From Oreohelix idahoensis (Eukaryota > Mollusca > Gastropoda > Stylommatophora > Oreohelicidae): 64,000 bases of DNA. The notes beneath the pieces were generated by a model that was given only the letters and a program-made list of their open reading frames with translations, searched no databases and had not been told where the DNA came from. The number at the start of each line of letters is the position of its first letter. The first letter of the stretch is position 1. This document shows, in pieces, positions 53,292 to 64,000 of the stretch. Where the stretch lies: assembly GCA_024509875.1 (NCBI GenBank), contig JAMPIV010010577.1:62001-126000 (forward strand), in the 5' to 3' direction. The position numbers and the translations under genes were made by a program.

Positions 53292-54360
53292 GTCAAACGT
53301 TGAAAGGATTGAAGGTTGGGGAGGGAGAGGGAAAAGGGAGGGAGGAGGAGAGGCTGGGTACTACTTTCAACCCAGAATTGACTGTACATATGTTTAAATA
53401 ATTACAGCCATATTTTTGGCTTTCAGGATGCAAGTTTCAAGGTGTATGTGAAGGGTTTTATTTGGGAACTTTCTTTCAAGTGACCCAGTGAGTGAGCGCA
53501 CGCGTGGTTTTCATATGCATTATACAATGTACGGGTTGTGTAAAATGTAAAAGGTTTAAAAAAAAAAAAAAAACGGAACGAACGCAGGTATGTACTTGGA
53601 TGTATTTATTGGTATATAGGTGCAGATTTCAAGGTTTTTTTTTTTTCTCTTCTTCATGTTTCTTCTCAAATGGTTTGAAGCATTTTGGAGTGTTTAAACA
53701 GTACCTCAGGTGTGCATGTGAAAGTGTGAGCAAGTGTAAGTTACTATATACAAAATACTAGGAACTTAACGGGAATTTGATTAGCTAGAATCCATACTTA
53801 TTTATGGTTTGTATTCTTTTTTAAAATTAAATTAATTTTTAATTCCTCTGTTATTCATTAAATCTATATAAAATCTTAATTATTTATTATTTATTTTTTT
53901 ATGTATTTTTGTTTATCAAATTATTCTTTTATTAACCTGACTAAGTAAACCATGGGAATGAGAGTGGGCAAAAGGTTTCTAGGTCTATAAAATGTATTTT
54001 TTCTTTGCATTTCTTGTAAAATGTACCTGTTGTTGTAAAGTGGAAAGAATGGAAACAAATGATAGAGTGAGAAAGAATAATTTTCTAGTTACGGAAACTG
54101 TACTATCCTTTATTTTCGTTGCAAATACTGTTATTTTTCTGGATAGCCTAAGAAGGAACTTTGTTCTTTTCTTTACTGTCCTTCCTATAACCTAATGTTA
54201 ATCTTTGAGCCTTTGGGTTATTAACTTCTTTCGGGATCTTTTTTCTCAACAAGGGGGAGGGCACTTATGGGGTTATTTTCCTATGTCTGTAAACATGATT
54301 ATATTGATGTCTATATGTTTGATGTAAAGTTTAAGTGAAAATAAACTTATTAAAAAAAAA
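53292..54360 (+). other. Tx1-like LINE 3' UTR and A-rich end
   Basis: No gene. A G-rich purine run occurs at 53311-53357. AATAAA at 54340-54345 and a ten-base A run at 54351-54360 mark the end. Confidence 0.7.
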
Positions 54361-54364
54361 ACGG

Positions 54365-54520
54365 TGACATAATTTCCGTTAATCGGATATCAAAAATGTT
54401 GGCAGATTTGAATTTGTTTCTGAAGACATGGCTAAACTTGATTGTGCTATTACTGCAACCACATTTTATTGTTTTGGCGTTTAAAAAAGTAGTAAAAATA
54501 AATATTACATCTTAACCCAG
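54365..54520. repeat. Inverted dispersed repeat, partner at 31505-31668
   Basis: Reverse complement of the left copy; immediately follows the A-run of the LINE, so the LINE inserted into or next to this repeat. Confidence 0.78.
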
Positions 54521-55041
54521 ATTGCATTTATGCATTTTTTGTTAAAGCTGCAGAAGGATTGTTTGATGGAATAGAATCAGTTTTAAACTCACACATGTAT
54601 TGCTAGAAAAGATGTCTGGTTCCAGAAATTTGAATGGCATATTTACTTTGATTGTAAGTGGTTAACTTTGGTGAAGCAGTGGTTGCTGTGTGTCACTTTT
54701 TTATGTTAATGGGCACTTTAATTGTGCTTCTATTGTTTTAGCAGGCTCTGAAATGACTCTTCAGGTTTCAGGAATATACCCTGAAACATCGCAGTGTCTA
54801 CAATTAGATATGAGCCATCACATTTTTTAAAAGCAAAAAGGAGATGTTAAATCTCCCTAGACCTTGTTGGCCAGTCTATTCTGCAATAAAATTCCTAATG
54901 TCTTGAGGTCTTGAGAGCAGTATTTTTGGCCTCCAGTTTGCTTTCAGTCATTTTTTAAAATGTAGGGTGCATCATAGTTGTAGTTAACAAAGGCTTTTGT
55001 GATCCACATTTTAAATTGTATTGTGACAGGAATCAAAAATG
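54521..55041. other. Unassigned, possibly unique DNA
   Basis: No gene and no repeat recognised; composition is less extreme than its surroundings. It could be host intergenic or intronic sequence. Confidence 0.4.
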
Positions 55042-56287
55042 GATCACTTCCCCTTCATAAGATTTACTCTCAACAGTTGCCACACCGCCAGGGGAAAAAA
55101 ATGGTTTATTTTTTTTTTTTTTGTTGAAAATATAAGTCCCAAAAATTTAGAAGTAAATGAAGTTATATCATATGGCTACCAAAAATGTACCTATAACAAA
55201 TCAAAATAGTACATCTACCCAAAAATATCAGCAATAGATGTAAAAACTAAAGCATCAAACATAATCATCAAAGCATACCAAAATTAATCTAATACAACAC
55301 CAAGCTAAGTACATTTAGTACAAGAAACAACCAATAGAAAGTGAAAGAACAAGATCATGCAAAAGAAGAATGATCTGTAGTAAAGGAAAGTAAGAAATCG
55401 GAAAATGAGAAACAATTAACAATACCACATAATAACCAATAAGTAAAACAATTTCATGTAAAATAAATACAAATTTCCCTACTAGTTATATTATATTAAG
55501 TTATATAATTAACTCAAGAATACAACGAATGAAAGTATAAGTATCGAAAGAAGAAGAAGTATACAAGTAGAATGAAGAGAAACGAAGATGTGATACGGAA
55601 GTATAAACAAGATATGAACACATATCGAAAAGTCAACAAAAAGATAGAATGAAATGAAGAATAGTCACCAAAGTTGAATGGAAAGCAAAGGTATGAACGC
55701 AGAGAAAGTCAATAACAATACATACTAATAAATGTTTAGATCAGACAATATATGTCAAAAATAAATACAAACATGATCGCGAAGGCACAAAACAAAATGT
55801 CAAAGTATATCTATACTAACACCACAAAAAGAATAGTTTATAACTAAACAAAGCCTAATAAGTAATTTAACTAAGTTACAAAAGTTATACATAGCTAAAA
55901 ATAAATTATAAACTTCACACAAACAAATAATAGCATATGCGATAGCTAAGTTTGACCTAACGCACAATCAACCGCTAAATAATAAAAAAAAATACATCAT
56001 AATATCAAATAAGACAAGTTTTCAAAGAAGTAATATCCCTTTACATATCAATCATAGCGCATAGTCAAGCGCTGGTCACACAAAAAATAAATTACAATGC
56101 CAAAAAAAAACAACAATTTTTTTTCAAAATACCATACAAAATATTTAAGAACGATAAGTTCTCAAAAATAAAATTATTATTTAGGTAATTCGAAGTTATA
56201 ACTAATAAACTAACAATGAAATTAGCTTTTAACAAAATGAGAGAAACATAAAATATCTTATCTCTAATAATAATAATAATAAATTCT

Positions 56288-57018
56288 TTAAGCGCCAAAC
56301 ACGGTGCATAAGGCAGAAACCAGTGCTCTCCAGGTTGTTCGTTGTGACGCCACTCCTCTTAGCTCTTGCACATTATTTAGGCCCAACGTTCTTCCTTCTC
56401 TTATTATTGTTCTTCTGAGTGTTTCTTTTGGTCTTCCTTTTTTCCGCTTACCCTCAGGAACCCAAGTGAGCGCCTGTAGTGGTATTCTGTTGTTTTGCAT
56501 TCGTAGGACATGACCGATATATGACCATCGTCTTTTCCTTATATAGTCGGAGACATATTTCTGCCTAGAGTCTTCTCTTATTTGTCGATTAGTCTTGAAT
56601 TCTTTCCAACTGATGTTCATGAGTTTTCTAAGACATTTGTTCTCGAATGTATTCAGCTTGTTCTCCAATGATTTTGTTATTTTCCAACTCTCACAGCCGT
56701 ATGTTAACACTGAGATAACATTTGAATTAAACAGACGAAGCTTGGTATGTATATTCAATGATCGTAATTTCCAAATGTTAGATAATCTATTGAAGGCGCT
56801 AGCTGCCAAAGCAATTCTAGTATGGATTTCTCTTGTTGTGTCACCATCCTGAGTCATTTTACTGCCTAAATAATTGAAACTTTCAACTTTCTGTAGTTTT
56901 TCCCCGTTCAAGATGATATCAAAGGTCTCGTTAGAAAAGTTCATAGCTTTAGTTTTAGAGGCATTTATTTGGAGACCAATTTTAACCGAGAGATGACACA
57001 AATTATTTATTGCTTCTT
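56288..57018 (-). pseudogene. RTE-like LINE RT C-terminus
   Basis: 237 open codons from 57001, extendable to about 57018 (QEAINNLCHLSVKIGLQINA). It holds RT motifs downstream of the catalytic box: LQINASKTKAMNF, VESFNYLGSKMTQDGD, VLTYGCESWKI, LRKLMNISW, RRWSYIGHVLRM, and the C-terminal GRPKETLRRT with TTWRALVSALC. A natural stop precedes the ATT tail. The N-terminal endonuclease and most of the RT are absent through 5' truncation. Confidence 0.92.
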
Positions 57019-57118
57019 GATTGGGTTATGAGAAACTATACCCACAATGAACAATTGGGTATAAAATGGACAAATGGAAAATTCCTGGGGGACCTGGATT
57101 TCGCAGATGATGTAGCAT
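57019..57118 (+). pseudogene. Inverted 5' segment of the same LINE (RT catalytic box)
   Basis: Plus-strand reading DWVMRNYTHNEQLGIKWTNG then LGDLDFADDVAFLS contains the catalytic FADD. In related LINEs this segment lies directly upstream of the protein part encoded on the minus strand at 57018 and below, so it is the adjacent segment turned around. Confidence 0.85.
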
Positions 57119-57240
57119 TCTTATCTCTAAACAAACACTTAAATCAAAGCATGTAAGTTTTTTTTTCCCCCCAAAAAATGTCTAAAAAAAAAAGACACTT
57201 AAGAAAAACACAATGTCGTCTGTATACCAACTTTCAAATA

Positions 57241-57490
57241 TATAAACATAACATAATTGTTAAATATAATGATAATTATGGTGGATGTCTTTATGGCGAA
57301 GAAGGTGAGTGTGTTTTGGGACAGTCACTCACAGTAGCGTACACACCAAGTCATGGAATGGTGTAACGTCTGATGATATTTTAACCATGGTTTATTACAA
57401 TTATAACATCACGTAGATCTAGACGAATACAGTTACATCGAAACATGAATCTTCATAATGCAGTTAACATACGGCCCATACACATCCTGG
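57241..57490. other. Unassigned DNA left of the minisatellite
   Basis: No gene recognised; the open frame at 57178-57366 is low-complexity. Confidence 0.4.
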
Positions 57491-58627
57491 CCTACAAAAT
57501 CTCTACTCCTCACATCAGTGCACAAATACTGCATCTACGGCAGATATATAATAATCAAGGCCTACCAAATCTCTATACTTCACATCAGTGCACAAAGACT
57601 GCATCTACGGCAGATATATAATAATCAAGGCCTACAAAATCTCTATACTTCACATCAGTGCACAAATACTGCATCTACGGCAGGTATATAATAATCAAGG
57701 CCTACAAAATCTCTATACTTCACATCAGTGCACAAATACTGCATCTACGGCAGATATATAATAATCAAGGCCTACAAAATCTCTATACTTCACATCAGTG
57801 CACAAATACTGCATCTACGGCAGTTATATAATAATCAAGGCCTACAAAATCTCTATACTTCACATCAGTGCACAAATACTGCATCTACGGCAGATATATA
57901 ATAATCAAGGCCTACAAAATCTCTATACTTCACATCAGTGCACAAATACTGCATCTACGGCAGATATATAATAATCAAGGCCTACCAAATCTCTATACTT
58001 CACATCAGTGCACAAATACTGCATCTACGGCAGATATATAATAATCAAGGCCTACAAAATCTCTACTCCTCACATCAGTGCACAAATACTGCATCTACGG
58101 CAGATATATAATAATCAAGGCCTACAAAATCTCTATACTTCACATCAGTGCACAAATACTGCATCTACGGCAGATATATAATAATCAAGGCCTACCAAAT
58201 CTCTATACTTCACATCAGTGCACAAAGACTGCATCTACGGCAGATATATAATAATCAAGGCCTACAAAATCTCTATACTTCACATCAGTGCACAAATACT
58301 GCATCTACGGCAGATATATAATAATCAAGGCCTACAAAATCTCTATACTTCACATCAGTGCACAAATACTGCATCTACGGCAGATATATAATAATCAAGG
58401 CCTACAAAATCTCTATACTTCACATCAGTGCACAAATACTGCATCTACGGCAGATATATAATAATCAAGGCCTACAAAATCTCTATACTTCACATCAGTG
58501 CACAAATACTGCATCTACGGCAGATATATAATAATCAAGGCCTACAAAATCTCTATACTTCACATCAGTGCACAAATACTGCATCTACGGCAGATATATA
58601 ATAATCAAGGCCTACAAAATCTCTATA
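57491..58627. repeat. 70-bp minisatellite, about 16 units
   Basis: Units start at 57491, 57561, 57631 and so on every 70 bp to 58611 with no length change. The unit starts 'cctacaaaatctctatactt' and ends 'cagatatataataatcaagg'. Variants: ctctactcct in units 1 and 9; cctaccaaat in units 2, 8 and 11; cacaaagact in units 2 and 11; caggtatata in 3; cagttatata in 5. The last unit is cut after 17 bp. Since 70 is not a multiple of three, no continuous repeated protein is possible. Confidence 0.97.
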
Positions 58628-58972
58628 GCCCTGCGCAGGCATACATTATCCAAAAAACACCTTAGGGCTGACCACCTCAGTCAAAAACCCTGCACACACT
58701 GAACCCACGGGAACACACCCCGTTCACACAGTCACGAGAATCTACGTTCTCTTAACACTGCTCTCAAAAATCCCTGCGGACACTAGCCGCGAGAGCTATT
58801 CACACATCACTTAAAACCAGTACAGAAACAGTTCATTATGACCAGAGTTCACCTGCTATCTGACATACTGTCTTCCACGAAACCAAGAGGAGATATCTTT
58901 AAACAAATCCATACCAATCTGTAAGCAAGTACTCTAACCCAAAATTAACTCTACTCAACACGTATTTCCCAA
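58628..58972. other. Unassigned DNA between minisatellite and right repeat
   Basis: No gene. 'cttccacgaaaccaagaggagatatctttaaa' near 58890 faintly resembles 61310-61340. Confidence 0.4.
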
Positions 58973-60290
58973 GATCATTTCCCTTTCATCACATCTGCAC
59001 TTATCAGTTTGCCACACTCCCAGGGAAAAAAAAATGATTATATCATTTTTTTTTTGTTGAAAATTAACTCCCAAAAATTTAACGGTCAATGAAGTTATAT
59101 CAAATATCTCTTAAATTAATTCCCAAAAAATTTTTTTAAAAATTAATGAAATTCTATCAATTACCTACAAAAATATACCTATGACAAGAGAACATAGCAC
59201 ATCGACAAAAATATCATCAATAAATGTAAGATAACGACTAAATCATCCAACATAATCATTCAAACATACCAAAATAAAAATTAATCTAATACACAACCCA
59301 AGTTAAGTATACATAGTACAAACTAAACAGAAAATAAATTATCATACGAGAAAAGACAAAATATGAAATGGGAATATGATAAGAATCAAATAGAATCATA
59401 AGATGACAATGAAGACAACAATTCCATACATGTAAAACAAATAGAATTATAAGAACCAATTACATTATCTAAAGTCATATAATTAACTTAACACTACAAA
59501 GAATGAAAGTATAAATAGCGTAACACGAAAAAAAAAAAAGTATACAAGAAGTATGAATTACATCAAAGATGAAACACGGAAGCATAAACAAAATATCAGA
59601 CAATATTGAAAAGACAACAGACAAGATGTAAAAAAATGACGAATAGTCAACAAAGAGAGATAACAGTAAAGATGCAAATGTAAAGAAAGTTGGTAACAAC
59701 CTAACAATAACTATCCAACTGTAACAACGTATTGTAAAATACAAAAATTCTAAAGTATATTTATATACTAACACAAAAAAGAAAGCTTATGACAAGCACA
59801 GCATAATAAGTAATTTAACTAAATTAAAAGCTTATACATAACTAAAAATAAGTTACATCAAATATCATCCAAACAAAAATTATTAACGCTAACACAAGTT
59901 TCGCATTAATCCAAACATCACAACATTTTCAAAGAATTAATGTCACTACATAATAGTAACATTAACATACAATCTAGCGCTGGTGCAGAAAAAAATAAAT
60001 ATCACAATGTCCAAAACACATTTTTTCAAAAATTTACAATACAAAAAATGTTTCTTATCGTTAGGTTAAATAAAAATAGTATTTTTATTTCTAAGTAATA
60101 TGTAGCTATAATTAATAACTAACAATTAAATTAGCTGAGTAACATAAAAATAATCTTATCTTTAAATAGACACACATCAAAACGTGTAAGTTTTTTTTTT
60201 TCTCTTCTTTTTAAAAAAAAAATACATTAAAGAAACGTCCCATTGGGTAATAAACTGTTGAACTGCTTACAAAGTTATAAATATATAAGT
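58973..60290. repeat. 1.3-kb repeat, right copy
   Basis: Direct-orientation partner of 55042-57240 (gatcatttcccttt; gccacactcccaggg; cgtgtaagtttttttt). Uninterrupted. AT-rich, no gene. May be an LTR pair or a dispersed element; no target duplication recognised. Confidence 0.72.
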
Positions 60291-61681
60291 GTAATATTAT
60301 TTATCTTAACTATGTATTATAATCAGATATTTAAATTCTGTAAATGATCACGAGTATCAGCCGTCGCTGTTAATTCTACCCACTTAATTTAATAGGAAAT
60401 TTAAGTTAATTCTAGCTGACAAAAAATCGAATCGTTTAAATTATCAAATGTCATAATTTAGAAAAAATGAAAACCAAGTTTCAGAATACGTCCTTAACTT
60501 CAACGCAAAATCATTAATAATACATACAAGTTATGTTTAAAATTACCTTTCACTAAACAATTAATTCAAATAATTTGTATATAAATATGTTAACTAAACA
60601 TGGTATGAAACCCATGATGAAAAAACAAAACAAAATTTTAAGTAGTGCATAAAAACACTCAGGACTATCTATGAAAATGACTATTACATTGTCTCAGTAA
60701 ATAAGTTTGTGCATAGAAATTATTTAATGCATAATTAAAATACAGTCATATAAGTAACAACCAACAAATTATGGCAATCAAATGTTACAAAGATTACATA
60801 ATATTTCATTAACAACATATAAAGTTCTATACTAAAGAATACAATAACATTCAGTGTTTGTAAACAGAACAAAAAATAAACAGGACCTTTAAAAAAAAAA
60901 AAACAAAAAAAAAATTCCTTCGAGGTCTTGCGAACATCTCATCAACACGCAAGGTGACATCATGACACGGTGGGTTAACGTACTGTCTAGGCTCGCTTGA
61001 ATGGATAAATGGTACACAGTGATCTACATCTCTCCCAGGTAATGTAAAATTAGAATGGTGATTCCCCTCGCAAAGTCGCTCGCTGTGAGACAATACAAAT
61101 GAAAATATCTATTTTAATCCATGGTAAGATTATGAGTGAACACGGAAAATTCACTTTACAATTACCCAAACTCCGTGGTGTAAGGTTGTGGCCCTCCTGC
61201 GATGTCAACAACTCTCGTCACATAGCAGACAACATAGACGTCTCAGGGACAACCTGACCTATAATTCACAGCTGTCAGTGCGGTAGGCTGAAAAAAATTT
61301 ACTACCTTCACAAGACCGAGAGATGATCTCTTCAAATCTCCTATCAGCTGCATGACAAGCAAAAAGCATTTAAGAACCTATTTACCCGTTCCTATTACTC
61401 TCCGCATGACACTTTCTTGCTATGTGGAGGCACATCCCCCCTCCCAACAGAAAATTCCTCATGAGCATGACCATGTTAAGAATCCTATTACCGTTCACAG
61501 TTTAACTGAAAGCAAATCTAACAAAAGTAATAACCTATTACCGTTTCCTAGATCATTAATATTTGCTCTTATGTGGAGCACAGCTAACCTGGTTGCGATC
61601 TGTATAATTTCTTTTGAGAGCATTGTTATTTGCTCTATCAACACCGTTGTACTGATTTAAATCCAGTTACAATAGTTATTC
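60291..61681. other. Unassigned region downstream of the coiled-coil frame
   Basis: AT-rich to about 60890. A short minus-strand frame at 60940-61093 (RDVDHCVPFIHSSEP, CHDVTLRVDEMFARPRR) has protein-like composition, but I do not recognise it. The rest shows nothing. Confidence 0.4.
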
Positions 61682-63361
61682 TTAATACTTCTTTCCCAGA
61701 TAACAATGTCTATCAGATAGAACTGGCTTTTTAGCAGAAAAATTATTACTTGACTGATGAACTTTCATATAATTACTTCTGCTATAGTTTTCAAAACTTT
61801 TAGAATCACAATGTTGAGATCTGTCACATTTTTTCTTGTTTTTAGGCGAAGAAACGTTACCGTAGGATGAACTCCCTTGGTACTTTATAACCTTAGGGTT
61901 ATGTCTCCTATCACAACTATTTTTTTTTCTTTGCTTGTGGCAATGTGTTTAAAAAATGAGTCACACTGCCTTGACTGGGTATGACTAGAAGGTTTGACAA
62001 TCTCTTTATTTTTTTTCACAACATTTGTTTCCTTTATGGAACAAGCAGTAGTATGTTTGTTACTTGTAACCAATTTATCAGATCTGTCAATAAATACGCT
62101 GTTGGTTTTTAACACACTGACTTGAGATTTAGCACTGTTTCTTTCCTTATCTACAGGACTGGATATTACTGTAGATTTTCCTTTGTTATTCTGCCGCCAG
62201 CAATCATTATCATTGGAATCATCTGTATTGCGTGAGAAGTTATATCTCCCACGGAAAGATCTATGTCCACCATTCTTGACCGTAGAATCCGCAAAAAGTG
62301 TAGAAGGCTGGCTTTTTGCTTTAGTGCTCTGATGATAAGCAACTTTCTGTCTATCCCTGTCACCATTGACAGAAGACAACATATTGCTATTCAAGACTAC
62401 GTCAAGCAGACCATTTATTCTTCTTCTTGCTTCTGCAATCTCAATGTCTCTAAGTGCAATCTGTTCACTTAATCTTTTGTTTAAACTATCAGCTTTTAAG
62501 ACCTTGCAGCTTTCCTCTGCTAACAAATTTTCAATTTTAATCAATTTGTCTTTCTCCATCATTAACTCTTTCACTCTCTCTTTATCAACCCTCTCAATCT
62601 CAATATCATGACTATTCGTAAGCCTATCAACCTTCTCTAGGGATATAGTATCCTTTTCTTTAATTTGGCGACCACAAATCTCATCGTCACTTAACAGATC
62701 AATAAGTGTTTCATTACACAACTTCTCATATTTCTTAATCTGAACTTCTAATTTTCCACAAATCTCCGTCTTCTCTTGAACTTTTTGAGTCAGATTTCTA
62801 ACTTCGCCATTTTTTTTTCCCAATCTGAGCTTCCATCTCTTTAATTTTGCCTAATGCCGAGTCTAATTTTGCTCGAACACAAGCAAGCTCAGAATTGGAT
62901 TTACATAAATCACCTGTAAGTTTAGTTACTTTTTCCTGTAGCTTATTCACTTCAGTAGTACTTTTTAAGCAACTTTCCCTTTTCTCCTGTGTACTTTGTT
63001 TTATATCTCCTATTTGCTTCTTCTCTTTTAACTCCTTTTCCTGATCATCAGAAATGCCGTATTGAATCATCTTTTGTATTCCCTTCCTTATGTGATCGTG
63101 TTTAACATTAACATAGTTGCACACAAATCCACGAAATTCCCAAAGTAGCAAATGCGCTAACTCTTTAGCCATCATTAAATGAGGATGAGACTGAAAATTC
63201 TCCTCAGCAAACTCTCTTAGAGCTCTTGATGCACAAACCAAAAACCTGTCCATAACATGTGACTCAAGCTCTGGGCTTTTTAATCTCTGACAATCTGTCC
63301 CTTCCTGAAACAGATACTCTAATACAGGTCTCATATCCTCCGGATCTGTATCAGAATCCAT
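61682..63361 (-). pseudogene. Coiled-coil, gag-like protein with two homopolymer frameshifts
   Basis: Read from ATG at 63361 (MDSDTDPEDMRPVLEYLFQE). Residues about 1-95 form an acidic helical domain; about 95-320 are coiled coil (EVNKLQEKVTKLTGDL; KEKDTISLEKVDRL); then a basic Arg/Ser/Asn-rich part (SFRGRYNFSRNTDDSND) and a Lys/Ser/Cys/His-rich tail (CDRSQHCDSKSFENY) to TAA at 61682-61684. The frame shifts by one base in a run of A near 62807-62816 and again near 61919-61927, after which it stays open, giving about 555 codons. The low-complexity, basic, Cys/His-containing tail suggests a retroelement Gag, but no knuckle is canonical and no pol is present here. Unrecognised. Confidence 0.6.
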
Positions 63362-64000
63362 TGTGACTTGTTTACTTAGTCAACCATATATGTCTTAATT
63401 AAACTTTCATTATACCAAATCAAGTTTAGATCTCAAATATTGTATCATCAATCCCTGTACATCATCATATTCTATAATTAATCGATATAATTATCGACAA
63501 CAACAACAATAGTTATCAATAGAATAGGATAGTGCAGATTGAGGCTCGTTGACATGGACAGAAGTGGCAACATTTACACACAACAAAAGCACTTAACTGA
63601 AGGTAATCCTGACCCTTTCGCTAACACACTGGATATCACAAAGTTCTAACGTTAAAACACTCCACTGCAGAAAGGTAGAAGGACTAAGCTCTCTTGTCTT
63701 CAGATCTCTGCCAATGTACAGTATGTCCTCAACAATGCATCAGACGACAGGAACCGATCACAGCAACTCTGCAAGTTGTCATTTGAGGTATAAGTGCAGA
63801 CGAACTCTCCAAAATACTGCACCTATAGTTGAATCTGCATATGGAAAGACTGGAACAAGCACTGTAACAATTATGGCATCAATGTCGCTATCAGATAACA
63901 GCTATTTGATATCGAAACCAACTGATAACGTTAGTTTAGTTGCTACACACGCCAAGATATGAGGATGGATATGGGCAGTCAGCTGATACCTGTGTACTGT
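63362..64000. other. Upstream region of the coiled-coil frame
   Basis: No gene that I can support. On the minus strand this would be leader or LTR sequence of the element carrying the coiled-coil frame, if it is one; the window ends before this can be tested. Confidence 0.35.

Larger units (their letters stand above)
48372..54360 (+). mobile_element. Tx1-like LINE (ends approximate)
   Basis: ORF1 with a CCHC knuckle, ORF2 with apurinic-type endonuclease, RT and a C-terminal CCHC, and an A-rich 3' end (attaaaaaaaaaa, 54350-54360). The possible target duplication is imperfect: aacagtgacaca (48360-48371) versus aacggtgacata (54360-54371). ORF2 carries a large internal deletion and frameshifts. 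Between ORF1 and ORF2 lies a fragment of a different LINE. Confidence 0.8.
56268..57118 (-). mobile_element. 5'-truncated RTE-like LINE with 5' inversion
   Basis: Flanked by TCTTATCTCTAA (56256-56267 and 57119-57130); the right repeat copy has an uninterrupted site near 60158-60170 (atcttatctttaaat). The 3' end on the minus strand is a (TTA)n/(ATT)n tail (56268-56283). The last about 100 bp (57019-57118) are in opposite orientation to the rest. Confidence 0.88.
55042..57240. repeat. 1.3-kb repeat, left copy (interrupted by a LINE)
   Basis: From 'gatcacttcccctt' through 'gccacaccgccagggg', 'gaagttatatca' and 'catgtaagttttttttt'. Aligns in order with 58973-60290; roughly one base in four differs. 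Without the LINE (56268-57118 plus target duplication) its length is about 1.33 kb. AT-rich, no gene of its own. Confidence 0.72.

Noticed and set aside
57491..58627. CRISPR-like array
   Set aside because: Whole 70-bp units repeat with no unique spacers, in a eukaryotic transposon-rich context.
61885..61930. GDSL/SGNH esterase-like motif (IVVIGDITLRL) at the end of the coiled-coil frame
   Set aside because: It arises only from reading past the second poly-A frameshift; the other frame stays open for about 80 more codons, and the motif lacks the catalytic Ser.
63714..63962. Possible small gene of 82 codons on the plus strand
   Set aside because: Ser/Thr-rich without motif or context, and opposite to the likely leader of the minus-strand coiled-coil frame.

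Overview
The window is a transposon graveyard from an AT-rich invertebrate metazoan genome. I see no bacterial-type operons and no rRNA, tRNA or CRISPR array, and no host gene that I can defend. Nearly every interpretable base belongs to Ty3/gypsy LTR retrotransposons, LINEs (Tx1-like, RTE-like, an R2-type fragment, and a jockey-like ORF1) or DNA transposons (mariner, ZBED5-like hAT, a hAT MITE, a TIR element). This mixture fits a mollusc, chelicerate, crustacean or cnidarian; the sequence does not decide between them.

Layout. 1-3758: remnant of gypsy family G3 (RT/RNase H tail plus 3' LTR, plus strand). 4855-5057: hAT MITE. 5061-30233: one minus-strand gypsy element (G2) bounded by a TTGAG target duplication. 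Its 3' LTR (5066-16626) has been split by a mariner (5421-6407) and by a complete second gypsy element G1 (8403-16321, GTGTG target duplication). Its internal region (16627-21240) holds decayed gag-PR-IN and an open RT-RNase H frame. Its 5' LTR (21241-30228) has been split by a hAT (21373-25279). Each LTR supplies the empty site for the insertion in the other. Unusually, the LTRs carry a LINE-ORF1-like gag reading frame. 30234-33550: LINE tails, a TIR element with a LINE endonuclease remnant, and unassigned DNA. 33551-45954: tandem array LTR-internal-LTR-internal-LTR of gypsy G3, ending in a third internal stub, then an older diverged LTR. 48372-54360: a Tx1-like LINE with an RLE-type LINE fragment between ORF1 and ORF2. 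55042-60290: two copies of a 1.3-kb repeat flanking a 70-bp minisatellite; the left copy contains an RTE LINE with a 5' inversion. 61682-63361: a minus-strand coiled-coil, gag-like frame broken at two homopolymers.

How the parts relate. All three gypsy families (G1, G2, G3) place integrase upstream of reverse transcriptase (Gag-PR-IN-RT-RNase H), the domain order known from Gmr1-type Ty3/gypsy elements, and none has integrase after RNase H. In G3 the integrase and RT lie in one reading frame separated by a single stop. Nesting gives a relative chronology: MITE, then G2, then mariner, G1 and hAT independently. Most frames are broken; the exceptions with long open frames and intact catalytic residues are the G2 RT-RNase H and the G3 integrase. 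Some one-base lesions lie in homopolymers or as small extra bases in one repeat copy, so assembly error must be kept in mind.
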